Source: Streptomyces albus subsp. albus (GTDB taxonomy: Bacteria > Actinomycetota > Actinomycetes > Streptomycetales > Streptomycetaceae). Taken from it: DNA of 64,000 nt. How positions within the stretch are numbered: position 1 is the first letter of the stretch; each line of letters starts with the position of its first letter. Made by a program: the position numbers and the translations under genes. Positions 1-8,253 of this stretch are shown here, piece after piece. Location: positions 1 to 64,000 of the forward strand of contig NZ_JOID01000010.1 of assembly GCF_000719865.1 (NCBI RefSeq), read 5' to 3'. Below the pieces are notes generated by a model. It was not told where the DNA came from. It did not search any database and was given only the letters and a program-made list of their open reading frames with translations.

Positions 1-1278
1 CTTCCTGCCGACCGCCCCGAACTGAGCCCCACCGGCCACCGCGGCCGCGAACTCCTCCGCCTCACCGCCCAGCACACGACGCGAACCCGCACCCTCGTCG
101 AGGGTGAACCGCGCCTTGCCCGTGAAGGTGCTGTCACTCAGCCAGGAGGCGATGTTGTCGACGCGCGCCGCGACGGCGCCGGTGCCCTGCCCGGACTGCC
201 CCAGGCAGCCGGTGTGGTCGGCGCGGCTCTGCACTCCGCTGATCAGTCCGTTGGCGTCAAGGACCGGACCGCCGGCGTCGCCCTTGCAGATCCGGCCCCC
301 CGTCAGCTTCACGCCGGTGGCCGTGGTGGCGGCCTGTGTCACGCCGCTGCTGTGCGGGGTGCCCGGCACCCAGGCACTGCCGGTCCGGCCGTACCCGGCG
401 GCGACGAGCGCGGCGCCGCCGGCGGGCGCGGTCGCCGCGAGGGCGGCGGGCTCGATTCCGGCGACCGGGGCGGACAGCCGGGCCAGCACCACGTCCCGGT
501 CCTCGCGCGGGACCAGGTGGTTGATCCGGATCGGGGCCTTCCCGGCGAAGGAGGCCGTGGTGTCCCGCGCCGGCGCACCCGCCGGTACCGGCTTGGCCGG
601 ATCCTCGGTGAAGCAGCTCGCCGCCGTCAGCACCCAGGTCCTGTCGACGAGCGCACCGCTGCAGTTCCGGCCGCCCGCGTAACCCGGCTTGCCGATGGTG
701 ACCCGCGCCAGCCACGGGCGGGCGGCGTCACCGCCCAGGACCGCCCCGGGCTTGTCCTCGCCCACGCTGAGTTCCAGAAGGGTCGACTGGAGCTCCGGGT
801 CGATTCCCTCACCCAGCGCCTTCCAGCTCCCGGGGTCGAGGTCAACCTCCTCGACCTTGGACTCGTTGGTCCTGGGATCCTCGGTGCGCACCGTCGCCAT
901 GACGTCGTCGCGGGCGTCGGACTTCGCCAGATAGGTCCGCTCGATCTCCATGGTCAGATAGCCCACCGGACCGGAGACGGCGAAACAAATGTTGCCGCTG
1001 GCTCGGCTGTTGATCCGCACCAGGTCGTCGCCGCCCGTCGCGCAGTCGGCCACCTGGATGTTCCCGTCGCCCGAGATGAGCTTCAGCCCCTTCTCGGCGA
1101 GCAGTTTGTCCCTGTCGGGATAGGCGAAGTCCTCCACCAGGGTGTCCAGTCCGTCACCCGGCTCCGCCCACGAGACCTGGGCCATCGGCCCAACGCCCCA
1201 GGCTGTCACCGCGGCCACCGCGGTGATCGTCGCCAGCACCGCGGACGTCGGCCGTCCGAGCATGCCACGTAGTCCCAT
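1..1278 (-). CDS. Secreted trypsin-fold (S1-like) protein with degenerate active site, C-terminus outside window
   Basis: The reading frame is open from an ATG at 1278 to the left edge (426 codons seen), so the C-terminus is missing. The first ~35 residues are a signal peptide: basic, then Ala/Val-rich. Residues ~40-180 are an unassigned N-terminal region. From ~185 the S1 fold is recognisable: L-T-A-A-S-C around residue 221 sits where active enzymes have T-A-A-H-C, R-D-V-V-L at ~262 keeps the aspartate region, and C-K-G-D-A-G-G-P at ~331-338 replaces G-D-S-G-G-P. Both the catalytic His and the nucleophile Ser are therefore substituted (Ser and Ala). A binding or scaffolding role outside the cell is more likely than proteolysis; this is inference. 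The start is preceded by GGGGGAA. The paired cysteines near both motifs are kept, so the fold is probably intact. Confidence 0.85.
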   Translation of the reverse strand, partial: MGLRGMLGRPTSAVLATITAVAAVTAWGVGPMAQVSWAEPGDGLDTLVEDFAYPDRDKLLAEKGLKLISGDGNIQVADCATGGDDLVRINSRASGNICFAVSGPVGYLTMEIERTYLAKSDARDDVMATVRTEDPRTNESKVEEVDLDPGSWKALGEGIDPELQSTLLELSVGEDKPGAVLGGDAARPWLARVTIGKPGYAGGRNCSGALVDRTWVLTAASCFTEDPAKPVPAGAPARDTTASFAGKAPIRINHLVPREDRDVVLARLSAPVAGIEPAALAATAPAGGAALVAAGYGRTGSAWVPGTPHSSGVTQAATTATGVKLTGGRICKGDAGGPVLDANGLISGVQSRADHTGCLGQSGQGTGAVAARVDNIASWLSDSTFTGKARFTLDEGAGSRRVLGGEAEEFAAAVAGGAQFGAVGRK

Positions 1279-1605
1279 CGAAAGGTTCCCCCCACACATG
1301 AACGTTCATCGATCAGGCATGCCGTGCGCCGAAACGTTCCGGCATACCTCACCCGGGTGCGCGTCACGGTGAGTCAGACCGGACAGCACCCAAGGCCGCG
1401 CCCCCTTGCGGGATGATCTCGGCGCAGCCGACTTATCTTCACCTCACATACACATCTTTCACAGGCACCTCACAGCCAATTTGGCGCCTCATTGGCCAAA
1501 TCAGCTACCCCGAGGCCGAGTTGCGCGCAAGTCGCGCACGGCGGCGCGGGGGCCCCGGGCCCCGCGCACATCCGGAGCTCAACACCGCTGCTCATCGCGC
1601 GGCGG
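1279..1605 (-). promoter_or_regulatory. Upstream region of the pseudoprotease gene with palindrome and direct repeats
   Basis: This 327-bp gap has no gene. It holds a perfect 12-bp palindrome ATGAACGTTCAT at 1298-1309, 20 bp before the start codon. A 9-bp direct repeat (TGTGAGGTG on the minus strand) lies at 1440-1448 and 1466-1474, 26 bp start to start. The stretch 1430-1500 is clearly richer in A/T than its surroundings, as expected for a promoter. An ATTTGGC / GCCAAAT inverted repeat lies near 1481-1505. No confident -35/-10 pair could be assigned. Confidence 0.4.
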
Positions 1606-2007
1606 TCAAATCCCGATGTATACGCAGAATTCCGTGGGTCGACCCACGGCCGCGCGCTCGTCCGACAGAGACTCCGCCACGTCGCTCAGCACGTCCACGG
1701 CCGTTCGGAAGTCCTCCGGACTCGCCTCGGCGAACGAGGCCGCGTCCGGCCAGAGGACGACGACCCGACCGCGCTCCAGCGCGTGAACCCCCTCCCACAG
1801 CGAATCGGCGAGGGCGTCCCAGCTACGGGACCCCACGACGGGCGGGTCGAGGGGAAGCGTCCGCCGGGCGGCGTCGAAGAACGCGCCCCGTCCCGCTCGC
1901 CCCTCCGTGGACAGCCGGAAGAGAAGGCAGTCCTCGGCTGCGGCGGCGCGCACGACCTCGTGGGCCTCTTCCGGCCGTATGACCGTCACCCCGGCTGTCA
2001 GCTTCAT
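1606..2007 (-). CDS. Barstar-family (barnase inhibitor-like) protein
   Basis: A 133-residue acidic protein. The segment S-W-D-A-L-A-D-S-L-W-E-G in its middle matches the barstar signature, in which a Trp-Asp-Ala-Leu helix follows a loop that plugs a ribonuclease active site. It also has a barstar-like order of short strands and helices and a hydrophobic C-terminal strand. Barstar proteins bind and block secreted or intracellular ribonucleases (barnase/RNase Sa type). No ribonuclease gene lies beside it, so its partner is elsewhere or it is a solitary regulator or immunity protein. The ATG at 2007 has GGAG about 10 nt upstream. It lies 168 bp after the MFS gene on the same strand and may share its transcript. 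Confidence 0.8.
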   Translation of the reverse strand: MKLTAGVTVIRPEEAHEVVRAAAAEDCLLFRLSTEGRAGRGAFFDAARRTLPLDPPVVGSRSWDALADSLWEGVHALERGRVVVLWPDAASFAEASPEDFRTAVDVLSDVAESLSDERAAVGRPTEFCVYIGI

Positions 2008-2175
2008 CGCTGTCTCACTCCCGTGCTTGTCGGCGCCAGCGGACCACCTTGCCGGAACGGATCCGACTGTAGGGCGCCGGTCGGACGATTCGGCTCGACG
2101 ACCTCGCCCGCTTCCCGAAATCCGGCGCCGGGCCCGCCGCGACTGCCCCGCGACGTCTCGGTAACGCCGCTCCTT

Positions 2176-3375
2176 CTACGGGACATCGGTGGCGCTCTCG
2201 TTCTCCAGAGTGCGGCGGACCAGCGCTCCCGTGCCCAGCAGGACGGCGATCCAGCAGGCGCTGAGCGCGAACGCCTGCCGGTGCCCGAGGCTCTCCGTGA
2301 CGGCCCCGCCGACCGCGTTGCCGAGCGCGCCGCCCACCAGCCAGGCGCTCACCAGCAGGGTGTACGCCCTGGTCAGCGCGGCCCGGGGAGCCAGCGTGTC
2401 CAGCAGCGCGGAGGAGGCGATGGCGGACGGGCCGCCGCACATCCCCACCAGGAAGAGAGCGGGGAACAGCAGGGCGAGGCTGCTCGCGGCCCATGCCGCC
2501 AGGCCGGCCGTCACCGCCGAACCGGCCAGCGCCGCCAGCAGCAGCCGTGCCGGTGACCAGCGCCACCGGCGGGCGCCGAAGGCCAGCCCCGCGACGATCT
2601 CCCCGGCCGACACCGTCGCGATCAGCACCCCGCTGTCCGCGGCGGTGCCCAGGGCCAGGGCTGCGGCCGGTACGGCGACGAGGACGATGCCGGCCGAGAG
2701 TCCCGATCCCGTGGCGAGCAGCAGCAGGACGGCCAGACCACGGTTCCCGCGAACTCCGCCGCCCCCGTCGGATGTTCGGGCAGGGCTCCAGCCCCGGGAG
2801 GCTCTCGTCGTGGAGAAGAGCAGCGCCGCCCCACCGGCCAGGAGTCCGCCCGTCACCACGGCCGCGCCCGGCCCCGCCAGCACGAGCAGCAGCGACGTGA
2901 TCAATGGCCCGCTCAGCAGAGCGAGTTGGAACAGCACCGCCAGCAGCGCGTACCCGGCCGTGCGGGCCTCGGCCACCGGGAGCGACTCGGCCAGCAACAC
3001 TCTCATGCTGCCGGTGGTCGCCGGAATACAGGACCCCATCCCGGCACTGGCCGCGACGGCGAACCCCTGCCAGGGCACGGCGGGCGCGGCGGCGACCAGC
3101 AGGACACCCCAGGCCGCGCAGGCCGTCCCCACGGGCGCGAGGATCCTCGCCTGGCCATACCGGTCGATGAGCCGGCCCTGCACCGCCATCCCGGCGGCGT
3201 TGCCCAGGCCGAACGCGGCCGCGGCCAGGCCACCGGCGGCAAGCGAGCCGGTCAATCGGTGAACGTACAGGAGCAGCGCCAGGCCCAGCATGCCGATGGG
3301 GAGCGCGCCGAGCACCGTGGCGGCAAGCGGGACCCGGAGAACGGAAGCCCTGAGAACGTCGAGATAGCCCTGCAT
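2176..3375 (-). CDS. MFS transporter
   Basis: About 399 residues with some 12 hydrophobic helices and a short basic loop G-R-L-I-D-R-Y-G-Q-A-R between helices 2 and 3. This is the major facilitator signature region (G-x-x-x-D-R-x-G-R-R/K). The arrangement resembles drug/metabolite efflux MFS proteins of actinobacteria. The substrate cannot be told from sequence. The frame stays open upstream to 3459, but the start at 3375 (M-Q-G-Y-L-D-V-L) is preferred: GGAAGG lies 10 nt upstream, and the extra 28 residues are not transporter-like. The barstar gene follows on the same strand. Confidence 0.85.
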   Translation of the reverse strand: MQGYLDVLRASVLRVPLAATVLGALPIGMLGLALLLYVHRLTGSLAAGGLAAAAFGLGNAAGMAVQGRLIDRYGQARILAPVGTACAAWGVLLVAAAPAVPWQGFAVAASAGMGSCIPATTGSMRVLLAESLPVAEARTAGYALLAVLFQLALLSGPLITSLLLVLAGPGAAVVTGGLLAGGAALLFSTTRASRGWSPARTSDGGGGVRGNRGLAVLLLLATGSGLSAGIVLVAVPAAALALGTAADSGVLIATVSAGEIVAGLAFGARRWRWSPARLLLAALAGSAVTAGLAAWAASSLALLFPALFLVGMCGGPSAIASSALLDTLAPRAALTRAYTLLVSAWLVGGALGNAVGGAVTESLGHRQAFALSACWIAVLLGTGALVRRTLENESATDVP

Positions 3376-3579
3376 CTGGGCATGCCCTTCCAGGCAGGCC
3401 CACCCACCCGGGAGCCGGACTCCCAACGACCCGCCGTCACGGAGGACGGCGGCTGACACGTCCAGACCTTACGGCCACCACCGGAGCCACCTCAAGGGCG
3501 GTTCCCTGGGCGCTTCGCCGATTGCGCCGTCCCCAACCCGCCGTGCGGCACGCCGGGTCGGCCTCAGCGGGCCGGCCCG

Positions 3580-4284
3580 TCACCAGTACGGAGGGTCAAA
3601 GGGCACGCTGCCGTTCTGGCGGTAGTAGGCGCGTACCAACGAGATGCGGGCGACTCCGCGGCCTTCCGCCACCGCGCGCTCCGCGGCCTTCCGTCCGGCG
3701 AACGTCCGCCGCTCTCGTTCGTACTGCTCGGCGCCCTCGAAAAGGGGCGCGGCGTCCAGGAGGTGCAGTTCACCCCGGTCCCGGACCAGGGTGACGACGA
3801 GACGGTCGCGGGTCCGGGGATCGCGGTACTCGTACCGTTCGGAGGTGGAGCTGTAGTCGGGAGCGAACGGCACCCGTGAGCCTGTCCACTGGTCGCCGGC
3901 GAGCGCCTTCGCCCATTCCTCGCCCACCGTGCGCGGGTCGCCGTCGAAAACGGCATACCGTTCCAGCCGCCACTGGCAGCTCAGCGGGCCGGCGGGTTCG
4001 CCCTCGAAGGGGATGTGACGAAGGCAGCGGTCCGCCGCCGCAGTGCCGAGTTGTCGCGGTGCTCCCGGCAGGGCACTGACGGCCCGCTCCAGGCGGCGTT
4101 CCCCCTCCGCCTCCGCCGTACGGCTCGCCGCGTCCACCGCATCGGCCCGGGACAGGAAGGCCATCGCCTCCGTCACCCTGGCGTAGCCGTACCATCCCGT
4201 TGCGGCCAGACCCGCCACCACGGCCGCGGCCACTGCCGCACGGACTCTCCGGCGCCGCACCTGCGGCCTTGCTGTGCTTGCCAT
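3580..4284 (-). CDS. Membrane-anchored hypothetical protein
   Basis: I do not recognise this family. The 234-residue product starts with a strongly basic stretch (R-R-R-R-V-R) followed by one hydrophobic segment at ~16-35. This fits a type II membrane anchor or uncleaved signal. The rest is a soluble extracytoplasmic domain with conserved-looking Cys and Trp (C-Q-W-R-L-E-R-Y) and many charged residues. The start at 4284 is chosen over an in-frame ATG at 4311 because GAGG lies 8 nt upstream and the longer form puts acidic residues before the anchor. It is flanked by a WhiJ-like/DUF397 pair and an MFS gene with no obvious functional link. Confidence 0.7.
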   Translation of the reverse strand: MASTARPQVRRRRVRAAVAAAVVAGLAATGWYGYARVTEAMAFLSRADAVDAASRTAEAEGERRLERAVSALPGAPRQLGTAAADRCLRHIPFEGEPAGPLSCQWRLERYAVFDGDPRTVGEEWAKALAGDQWTGSRVPFAPDYSSTSERYEYRDPRTRDRLVVTLVRDRGELHLLDAAPLFEGAEQYERERRTFAGRKAAERAVAEGRGVARISLVRAYYRQNGSVPFDPPYW

Positions 4285-4448
4285 GTCTGGATCCTCGCAA
4301 GCCCATGTCACCGAACGGCCACGGGGCCGTCCTCCTTCGGAAGCCGTCCGAAGACCGTCTCCCGGGCGATCCAGCCGAGAGATGACTCAGGCATGCCTTT
4401 GCCCTGCACCGCATTCAAGGGTGCAGGGCAAAGGAGGTACGGCGAGTG

Positions 4449-4715
4449 TCAGACGTCCGCGCGGGATGCGAAGCCGACGAAGGAAGCCCAGGCGCCCGGG
4501 CCAACCGCGAGGCCGGGCCGGGCTATGTTCTTGGAGTCCCGCACGTGGATCGTGTGAGGGCACGCAGCGACCTCAACACACTCTCCGCCCTCGCCACTGC
4601 TGTAGCTGGACTTGCGCCAGGACATGGCGACCTCAATACATTCGCCGCCCTCCTCGCTGCTGTGGCTGCTCTTGAACCAGGCCAAGGCAGCCGCCCCAGA
4701 TCCCGCAGTGATCAT
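4449..4715 (-). CDS. DUF397 protein with duplicated core motif
   Basis: An 88-residue protein. DUF397 proteins usually carry one core of the form W-x-K-S-S-x-S-x-x-x-G-x-C-V-E-V-A followed by V-R-D-S-K. Here the core occurs twice: W-F-K-S-S-H-S-S-E-E-G-G-E-C at ~residues 13-26, and W-R-K-S-S-Y-S-S-G-E-G-G-E-C at ~33-46. One V-R-D-S-K follows, then a C-terminal W-A-S-F-V-G-F. The ATG overlaps the stop of the upstream XRE gene by 4 bp (ATGA), so translation is probably coupled. DUF397 proteins are small partners of WhiJ-like regulators in Streptomyces and influence development and antibiotic production at some loci; that is family knowledge, not shown here. The partial duplication suggests two binding surfaces. 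Confidence 0.9.
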   Translation of the reverse strand: MITAGSGAAALAWFKSSHSSEEGGECIEVAMSWRKSSYSSGEGGECVEVAACPHTIHVRDSKNIARPGLAVGPGAWASFVGFASRADV

Positions 4716-5554
4716 GTCTCCCCTAGCAATTTCTCGATGAAGGCCATCGACTCTCGTGGGGTGAGTGCTTGCGCTCGCAGGATGCCGTAGCACTCCTCGA
4801 TCTCGCGGACTGCTCTGCGGTCCACGAGGAGTCGGCTCTCCTTCAGCACCTCCACGTAGGCGATCCTCCGGCCTTCCCTCGTTTCGAGCAAGGTGAATGG
4901 ACCAGCCAGTGCCGCATGCTCGCGACGATCCGTCGGCATGACTTGCACTTCAACGTTCCTGTGCCGCGCTCGCACTAGAGCCTGTTCCAGCTGGCCCCGC
5001 ATCACAGCAGTCCCTCCGATAGGACGACGCAGCACGGTCTCCTCTACAACGAAGCTGATCGTCGGCATTGGCTTGCGAGAGAAAATCTCTTGGCGCGCCA
5101 ACCGAGCGGCCACACGCTGCTCAATGAGCTCGTCGTCCAGCAACGGGCGACGCATCCCGAACACGGCTCGTGCGTACTCTTCCGTCTGCAACAGGCCCGG
5201 CATGGCCTGGTTGGCGTATACGTGCAGTGCTACGGCCCCGGCTTCCAGCTTGACGACCCCGCGGAAGAACGCTGGGAACTGGGCCTTCTCCACCTCCTCC
5301 TTCATCTCCTGGAGGACCCCGCCCGCATCCAGCAGTTGATCGGCCTCGTCGATGAACCGGGGCGGCGGCACGCGCCGGCCCTGTTCGAAGGACGCGATGG
5401 TCGACGCCGTATATCCCGTCGCCCGGCCGAAGTCCGGTCGCTCCACGCCCGCCCGCACCCGGAACCGCTTCAGCTGGCGCCCGAACACGCGCAGCGTCCC
5501 CGAGTTCTGCTCGCACACCAACTCCGTGCCCTCGTCCGGCTCTTGTTCACTCAT
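4712..5554 (-). CDS. WhiJ-like XRE regulator with DUF5753 domain
   Basis: 280 residues. An N-terminal XRE-type helix-turn-helix lies at ~20-75 (F-G-R-Q-L-K-R-F-R, then T-A-S-T-I-A-S-F-E-Q-G-R-R-V-P). It is followed by the DUF5753 effector domain, recognised by M-P-G-L-L-Q-T-E-E-Y-A-R, V-A-A-R-L-A-R-Q-E and the terminal S-M-A-F-I-E-K-L-L. This is the WhiJ-type architecture, cytoplasmic DNA-binding proteins co-encoded with DUF397 partners. The start at 5554 is chosen because GGAGG lies 7 nt upstream; an upstream in-frame extension to 5833 has no regulator-like sequence. A close structural twin lies at 25085-25990. Confidence 0.92.
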   Translation of the reverse strand: MSEQEPDEGTELVCEQNSGTLRVFGRQLKRFRVRAGVERPDFGRATGYTASTIASFEQGRRVPPPRFIDEADQLLDAGGVLQEMKEEVEKAQFPAFFRGVVKLEAGAVALHVYANQAMPGLLQTEEYARAVFGMRRPLLDDELIEQRVAARLARQEIFSRKPMPTISFVVEETVLRRPIGGTAVMRGQLEQALVRARHRNVEVQVMPTDRREHAALAGPFTLLETREGRRIAYVEVLKESRLLVDRRAVREIEECYGILRAQALTPRESMAFIEKLLGET

Positions 5555-5939
5555 GCCTTTACCTCCACGGCCGCCAACGCACCCCCGCACGTCGGGACAC
5601 GGCGCATGGTGCGTACACCTCCGGGCGGGCGCTGACACATCCCCGGTGTACGCGCCCACCACGCCGCCACCGTAGAAGTGAACTAATCGGCATGTCCTAT
5701 GAACAGCAGACATTCCCACTTGTGGGCGGTATTGGGCCATCGCGCACATAGGGCTCCGTGCAAGCGTCTGCCGAGGGCACGCGACCTCGGGGCCGGCGTC
5801 TCGGTTGCGTTCGGCCTCGCTCGGGCAGGTCACGCGGGCCTTAACCAGTTGGCGGCACCCGTGAGCAGGGATCTAGCGTGGGCTCAACCGTCACGGTCAC
5901 CATCACGGCCACCTTCACCCCCACCGCCCGGGAGTCCGC
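5555..5939. other. Divergent intergenic region between XRE and GNAT genes
   Basis: No gene was found in these 385 bp. The stretch 5670-5740 is relatively A/T-rich and probably contains the promoter of the XRE-DUF397 operon on the minus strand. It holds a small inverted repeat CCCAC-tt-GTGGG at 5715-5726, a possible self-regulation site. The 3' part leads into the GNAT gene. Confidence 0.4.
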
Positions 5940-6524
5940 GTGCGCACCGTCACCGCCTCGATGTTCACCTGTCCTCTCGGGGACGACGCCGTCCTCATCC
6001 CCCGTACGCCCGCGATCGCCGCCGCCTATCACGAGGTCTTCCTGGCCAATTACGAGCGGATCACCCGCTGGAACCCGACCGCCGGGGACGCGCCCTCCCC
6101 CGAGGACACCCGGCGGACTCTCGCCGAGGCGGGGCGGGCCTGGGTCGAGGGAACGCGGCTTCCGCTGGCCATCGGGGTGAAGGCGGAAGGTGGTTGGCGG
6201 CTGGTCGGTTCGGTCGGCCTGGAGGTCGACAGCGCCGCCGGAACGGGCGAGGCCGGTTACTGGCTCGACGCCTCCGCCGAAGGGCGCGGCCTGGCCACCC
6301 GGGCCATGTCGGCGCTGCTCGACGAGGCGTTCGGCCCTCTCGGTCTGCACCGGGTCGAACTGCGCATCGACCCCGCCAACGAGCCCAGCCGGAAGATGGC
6401 GCGGCGGTTGGGCTTCACGCAGGAGGGCGTGCTGCGCGAGGCCCTCGCCTTCGCCGACGGGTGGCACGACGAACTGGTCTACGGCCTGCTGGCGGAGGAG
6501 TGGCGCGGCGCCACACGCGGCTGA
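5940..6524 (+). CDS. GNAT-family N-acetyltransferase (RimJ/RimL-like)
   Basis: 194 residues. The body matches RimJ/RimL-type GNAT enzymes, which transfer acetyl from acetyl-CoA to an amine, often a protein N-terminus or a small-molecule amino group. Visible are the W-N-P region after an early Y-x-x-I-x-R-W, a central G-x-V-G-L-E strand, A-G-Y-W-L-D followed by A-E-G-R-G-L-A-T-R-A (the acetyl-CoA pyrophosphate loop, R-G-x-G/A type), and the late N-E-P-S-R-K-M-A-R-R-L-G-F-T-Q-E-G motif typical of this subgroup. The GTG at 5940 has GGGAG about 7 nt upstream; an ATG at 5961 is possible. The substrate is unknown. Confidence 0.88.
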   Translation: MRTVTASMFTCPLGDDAVLIPRTPAIAAAYHEVFLANYERITRWNPTAGDAPSPEDTRRTLAEAGRAWVEGTRLPLAIGVKAEGGWRLVGSVGLEVDSAAGTGEAGYWLDASAEGRGLATRAMSALLDEAFGPLGLHRVELRIDPANEPSRKMARRLGFTQEGVLREALAFADGWHDELVYGLLAEEWRGATRG

Positions 6525-6727
6525 CGCGGAGGGTGGCGGCTCCGCCCGCCGTTCCGCGGTGCGCCCGTCGTCGGACCCGGGGGACGCAGGCGGGACGGCC
6601 GGGACGCCCCCCTCCTCGGCGGCGGCCCCGGCCAACGCGCCGGCGTGCAGGCAGCCGTGAGGGCGAGCCCGGACACGGAACCCGGCACGAAACCCGCGTG
6701 CCCGCTCCGGCGGCGTCCGGGCAGACG

Positions 6728-6767
6728 GCGGCTCCGCGCCGGCGACCCCGTACCGGTGCGGAGCCGC
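6728..6767 (+). terminator. Strong hairpin before the PASTA-like gene
   Basis: The 13-bp arms 6730-6742 and 6753-6765 pair with one G-U wobble around a 10-nt loop, and two more pairs extend the stem outward. It ends 26 bp before the ATG at 6794 and 204 bp after the GNAT stop. It could end GNAT transcripts or act as a leader hairpin for the downstream gene. There is no T tract, which is usual in Streptomyces. Confidence 0.6.
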
Positions 6768-6793
6768 AGGTCAGCGGCGGTTAACATCCCCGC

Positions 6794-8161
6794 ATGTCCG
6801 AGACTGCCGCGCAGCGCCTCCTGCGCCATGACGCACGCACGGCCGCGGCCGCCGCCGTCGAGACGTGCCTCTCCGGGGAGGAGACGGTGAAGGCGCTGCT
6901 GGCGGCGCTGGAACCCCGCGAAGCCGTCCGGGCCTTGTACCACGACTCCTGGGGTTACGCGGCGCTCACCGACCACGGTCTCGTCCTGCTGTCCGGCTCC
7001 TGGACGCACCGGGTGACCCGTGTGCCCGAGCCGCTGCGGATCCTCCGCCGCGCGCACGGGGTGCTGGACTCCACCGAGATCCTCGTCGGCGGGAAGCCGC
7101 ACAGGCTGTGGGGCTCGAAGATCGATCCGAAGGGGGAACTCCTCGCCGCCAGGGGGGAACTGCTGCCCGCGGACTCCCCCTTGCGCCCCGGCCGGGGACA
7201 GCGCTTCTTCGCGCGGGTACGCCGGCCGTCCGTCGTCCTGGCCGCGGCCGCGGCTGTGGTGTTCTTCGCCGTCCAGGACCCGGGCTCGGGCGGTGAGACG
7301 GCCGTGGCGCGCGAATCCGTCGCCACACCGGACCGCAACCGGCCGACCACCCTGGCCGTACCCGACTTCCACGGGGATCCGCTCACCACAGCGGTGGTGC
7401 GGGCCCGCCCCGATGCGTGGCGTTTGGTCTCGGCGGCCGACGCCTCGTCCGCCGACCGGCCCGTGAAGACCACGGATACCGGCTGGCGGGTCTGTTTCCA
7501 GCGGCCCTCCGGCAAGGAGACGGTCGTCCCGTCCGCCACGGCGCTGACGCTGTACGCGGTCCCGGAGCGGGAGAAATGTCCGGAGCGGCTGCACGGCCCC
7601 CGCCGGGCCGTGATGCCGGATCTCGTCGGCGAGCGGTCCGAGGACGCCCTGCGCGCTCTCGGTGAGCTCGGCTTCGACCACGTGATCCGCTTCCACGCGC
7701 ACACCGGCAAGCAGCTGGACGACGAGCCGAGCGACTCGGCCGACTGGCGGGTGTGCCGTCAGCGGCCGAAGCCGGACACCGAGGTCTCGACGACGGCACA
7801 GACGAACCTGTGGCTGATCCGTCCCGGCACCGACTGCACCGCTCCCAGCCCGAAGCCCAAGCCGAAGCCCAAGCCCAAACCGGAGCCGGAGCCGGAGCCT
7901 GAGCCGGGCTTCCGGATCCCGGAGGGCTTCACCACGGGCAGCACTTCCGGGGGCAGCACCGGCGGCTCCACCGGGAGCACAGGGTCCACCGGCGGAAGCT
8001 CCACCGGCGGCTCGGGAGGCGGCACCGGCGGCCAGACCGGTGTCCAGTTCGGGCAGTACTGCTCCCCCGTGGGTGCCATCGCGACGACCTCCGACGGACG
8101 GCCCGCGAAGTGCTTCATGGGCAAGGACGGGCAGGCCCGCTGGGGGTACAACTCCGGCTGA
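6794..8161 (+). CDS. Wall-spanning membrane protein with PASTA-like domains
   Basis: 455 residues. Residues ~1-140 are a cytoplasmic region with no recognised domain. One transmembrane helix sits at ~145-162 (S-V-V-L-A-A-A-A-A-V-V-F-F-A). Outside follow two PASTA-like modules; the second has V-M-P-D-L-V-G-E-R-S-E-D-A-L-R-A-L. Next comes a Lys-Pro then Glu-Pro repeat run (~353-372), a Gly/Ser/Thr-rich stretch, and a C-terminal ~30-residue Cys-containing module (Y-C-S-P-V-G-A). PASTA domains sense peptidoglycan or lipid II, and Pro/Gly-rich spacers often cross the wall. No kinase or transpeptidase domain is present, so it may be a wall sensor or anchor. It is a single-gene unit between two hairpins. 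Confidence 0.8.
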   Translation: MSETAAQRLLRHDARTAAAAAVETCLSGEETVKALLAALEPREAVRALYHDSWGYAALTDHGLVLLSGSWTHRVTRVPEPLRILRRAHGVLDSTEILVGGKPHRLWGSKIDPKGELLAARGELLPADSPLRPGRGQRFFARVRRPSVVLAAAAAVVFFAVQDPGSGGETAVARESVATPDRNRPTTLAVPDFHGDPLTTAVVRARPDAWRLVSAADASSADRPVKTTDTGWRVCFQRPSGKETVVPSATALTLYAVPEREKCPERLHGPRRAVMPDLVGERSEDALRALGELGFDHVIRFHAHTGKQLDDEPSDSADWRVCRQRPKPDTEVSTTAQTNLWLIRPGTDCTAPSPKPKPKPKPKPEPEPEPEPGFRIPEGFTTGSTSGGSTGGSTGSTGSTGGSSTGGSGGGTGGQTGVQFGQYCSPVGAIATTSDGRPAKCFMGKDGQARWGYNSG

Positions 8162-8163
8162 GG

Positions 8164-8182
8164 CCGCACCCGCACGGTGCGG
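8164..8182. terminator. Hairpin terminator between converging genes
   Basis: Perfect 7-bp stem CCGCACC / GGTGCGG with a 5-nt loop, beginning 3 bp after the stop at 8161. It lies between converging genes and could serve both. Confidence 0.6.
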
Positions 8183-8253
8183 TTCACCGGCCTGGGGCCG
8201 GAGCGGCCGGCGGACCTCCGGGCGGGTCCGGGCGGCCGGGGCCCGTCCCGCGA

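Noticed and set aside
1413..2556. Overlapping plus-strand frames over the barstar and MFS genes
   Set aside because: Wrong strand relative to clear barstar and MFS motifs; Arg/Pro/Gly-rich shadow composition.
7855..7900. Short Lys-Pro/Glu-Pro coding repeat as a possible DNA regulatory repeat
   Set aside because: In frame within the wall-spanning protein; explained as a proline-rich spacer.
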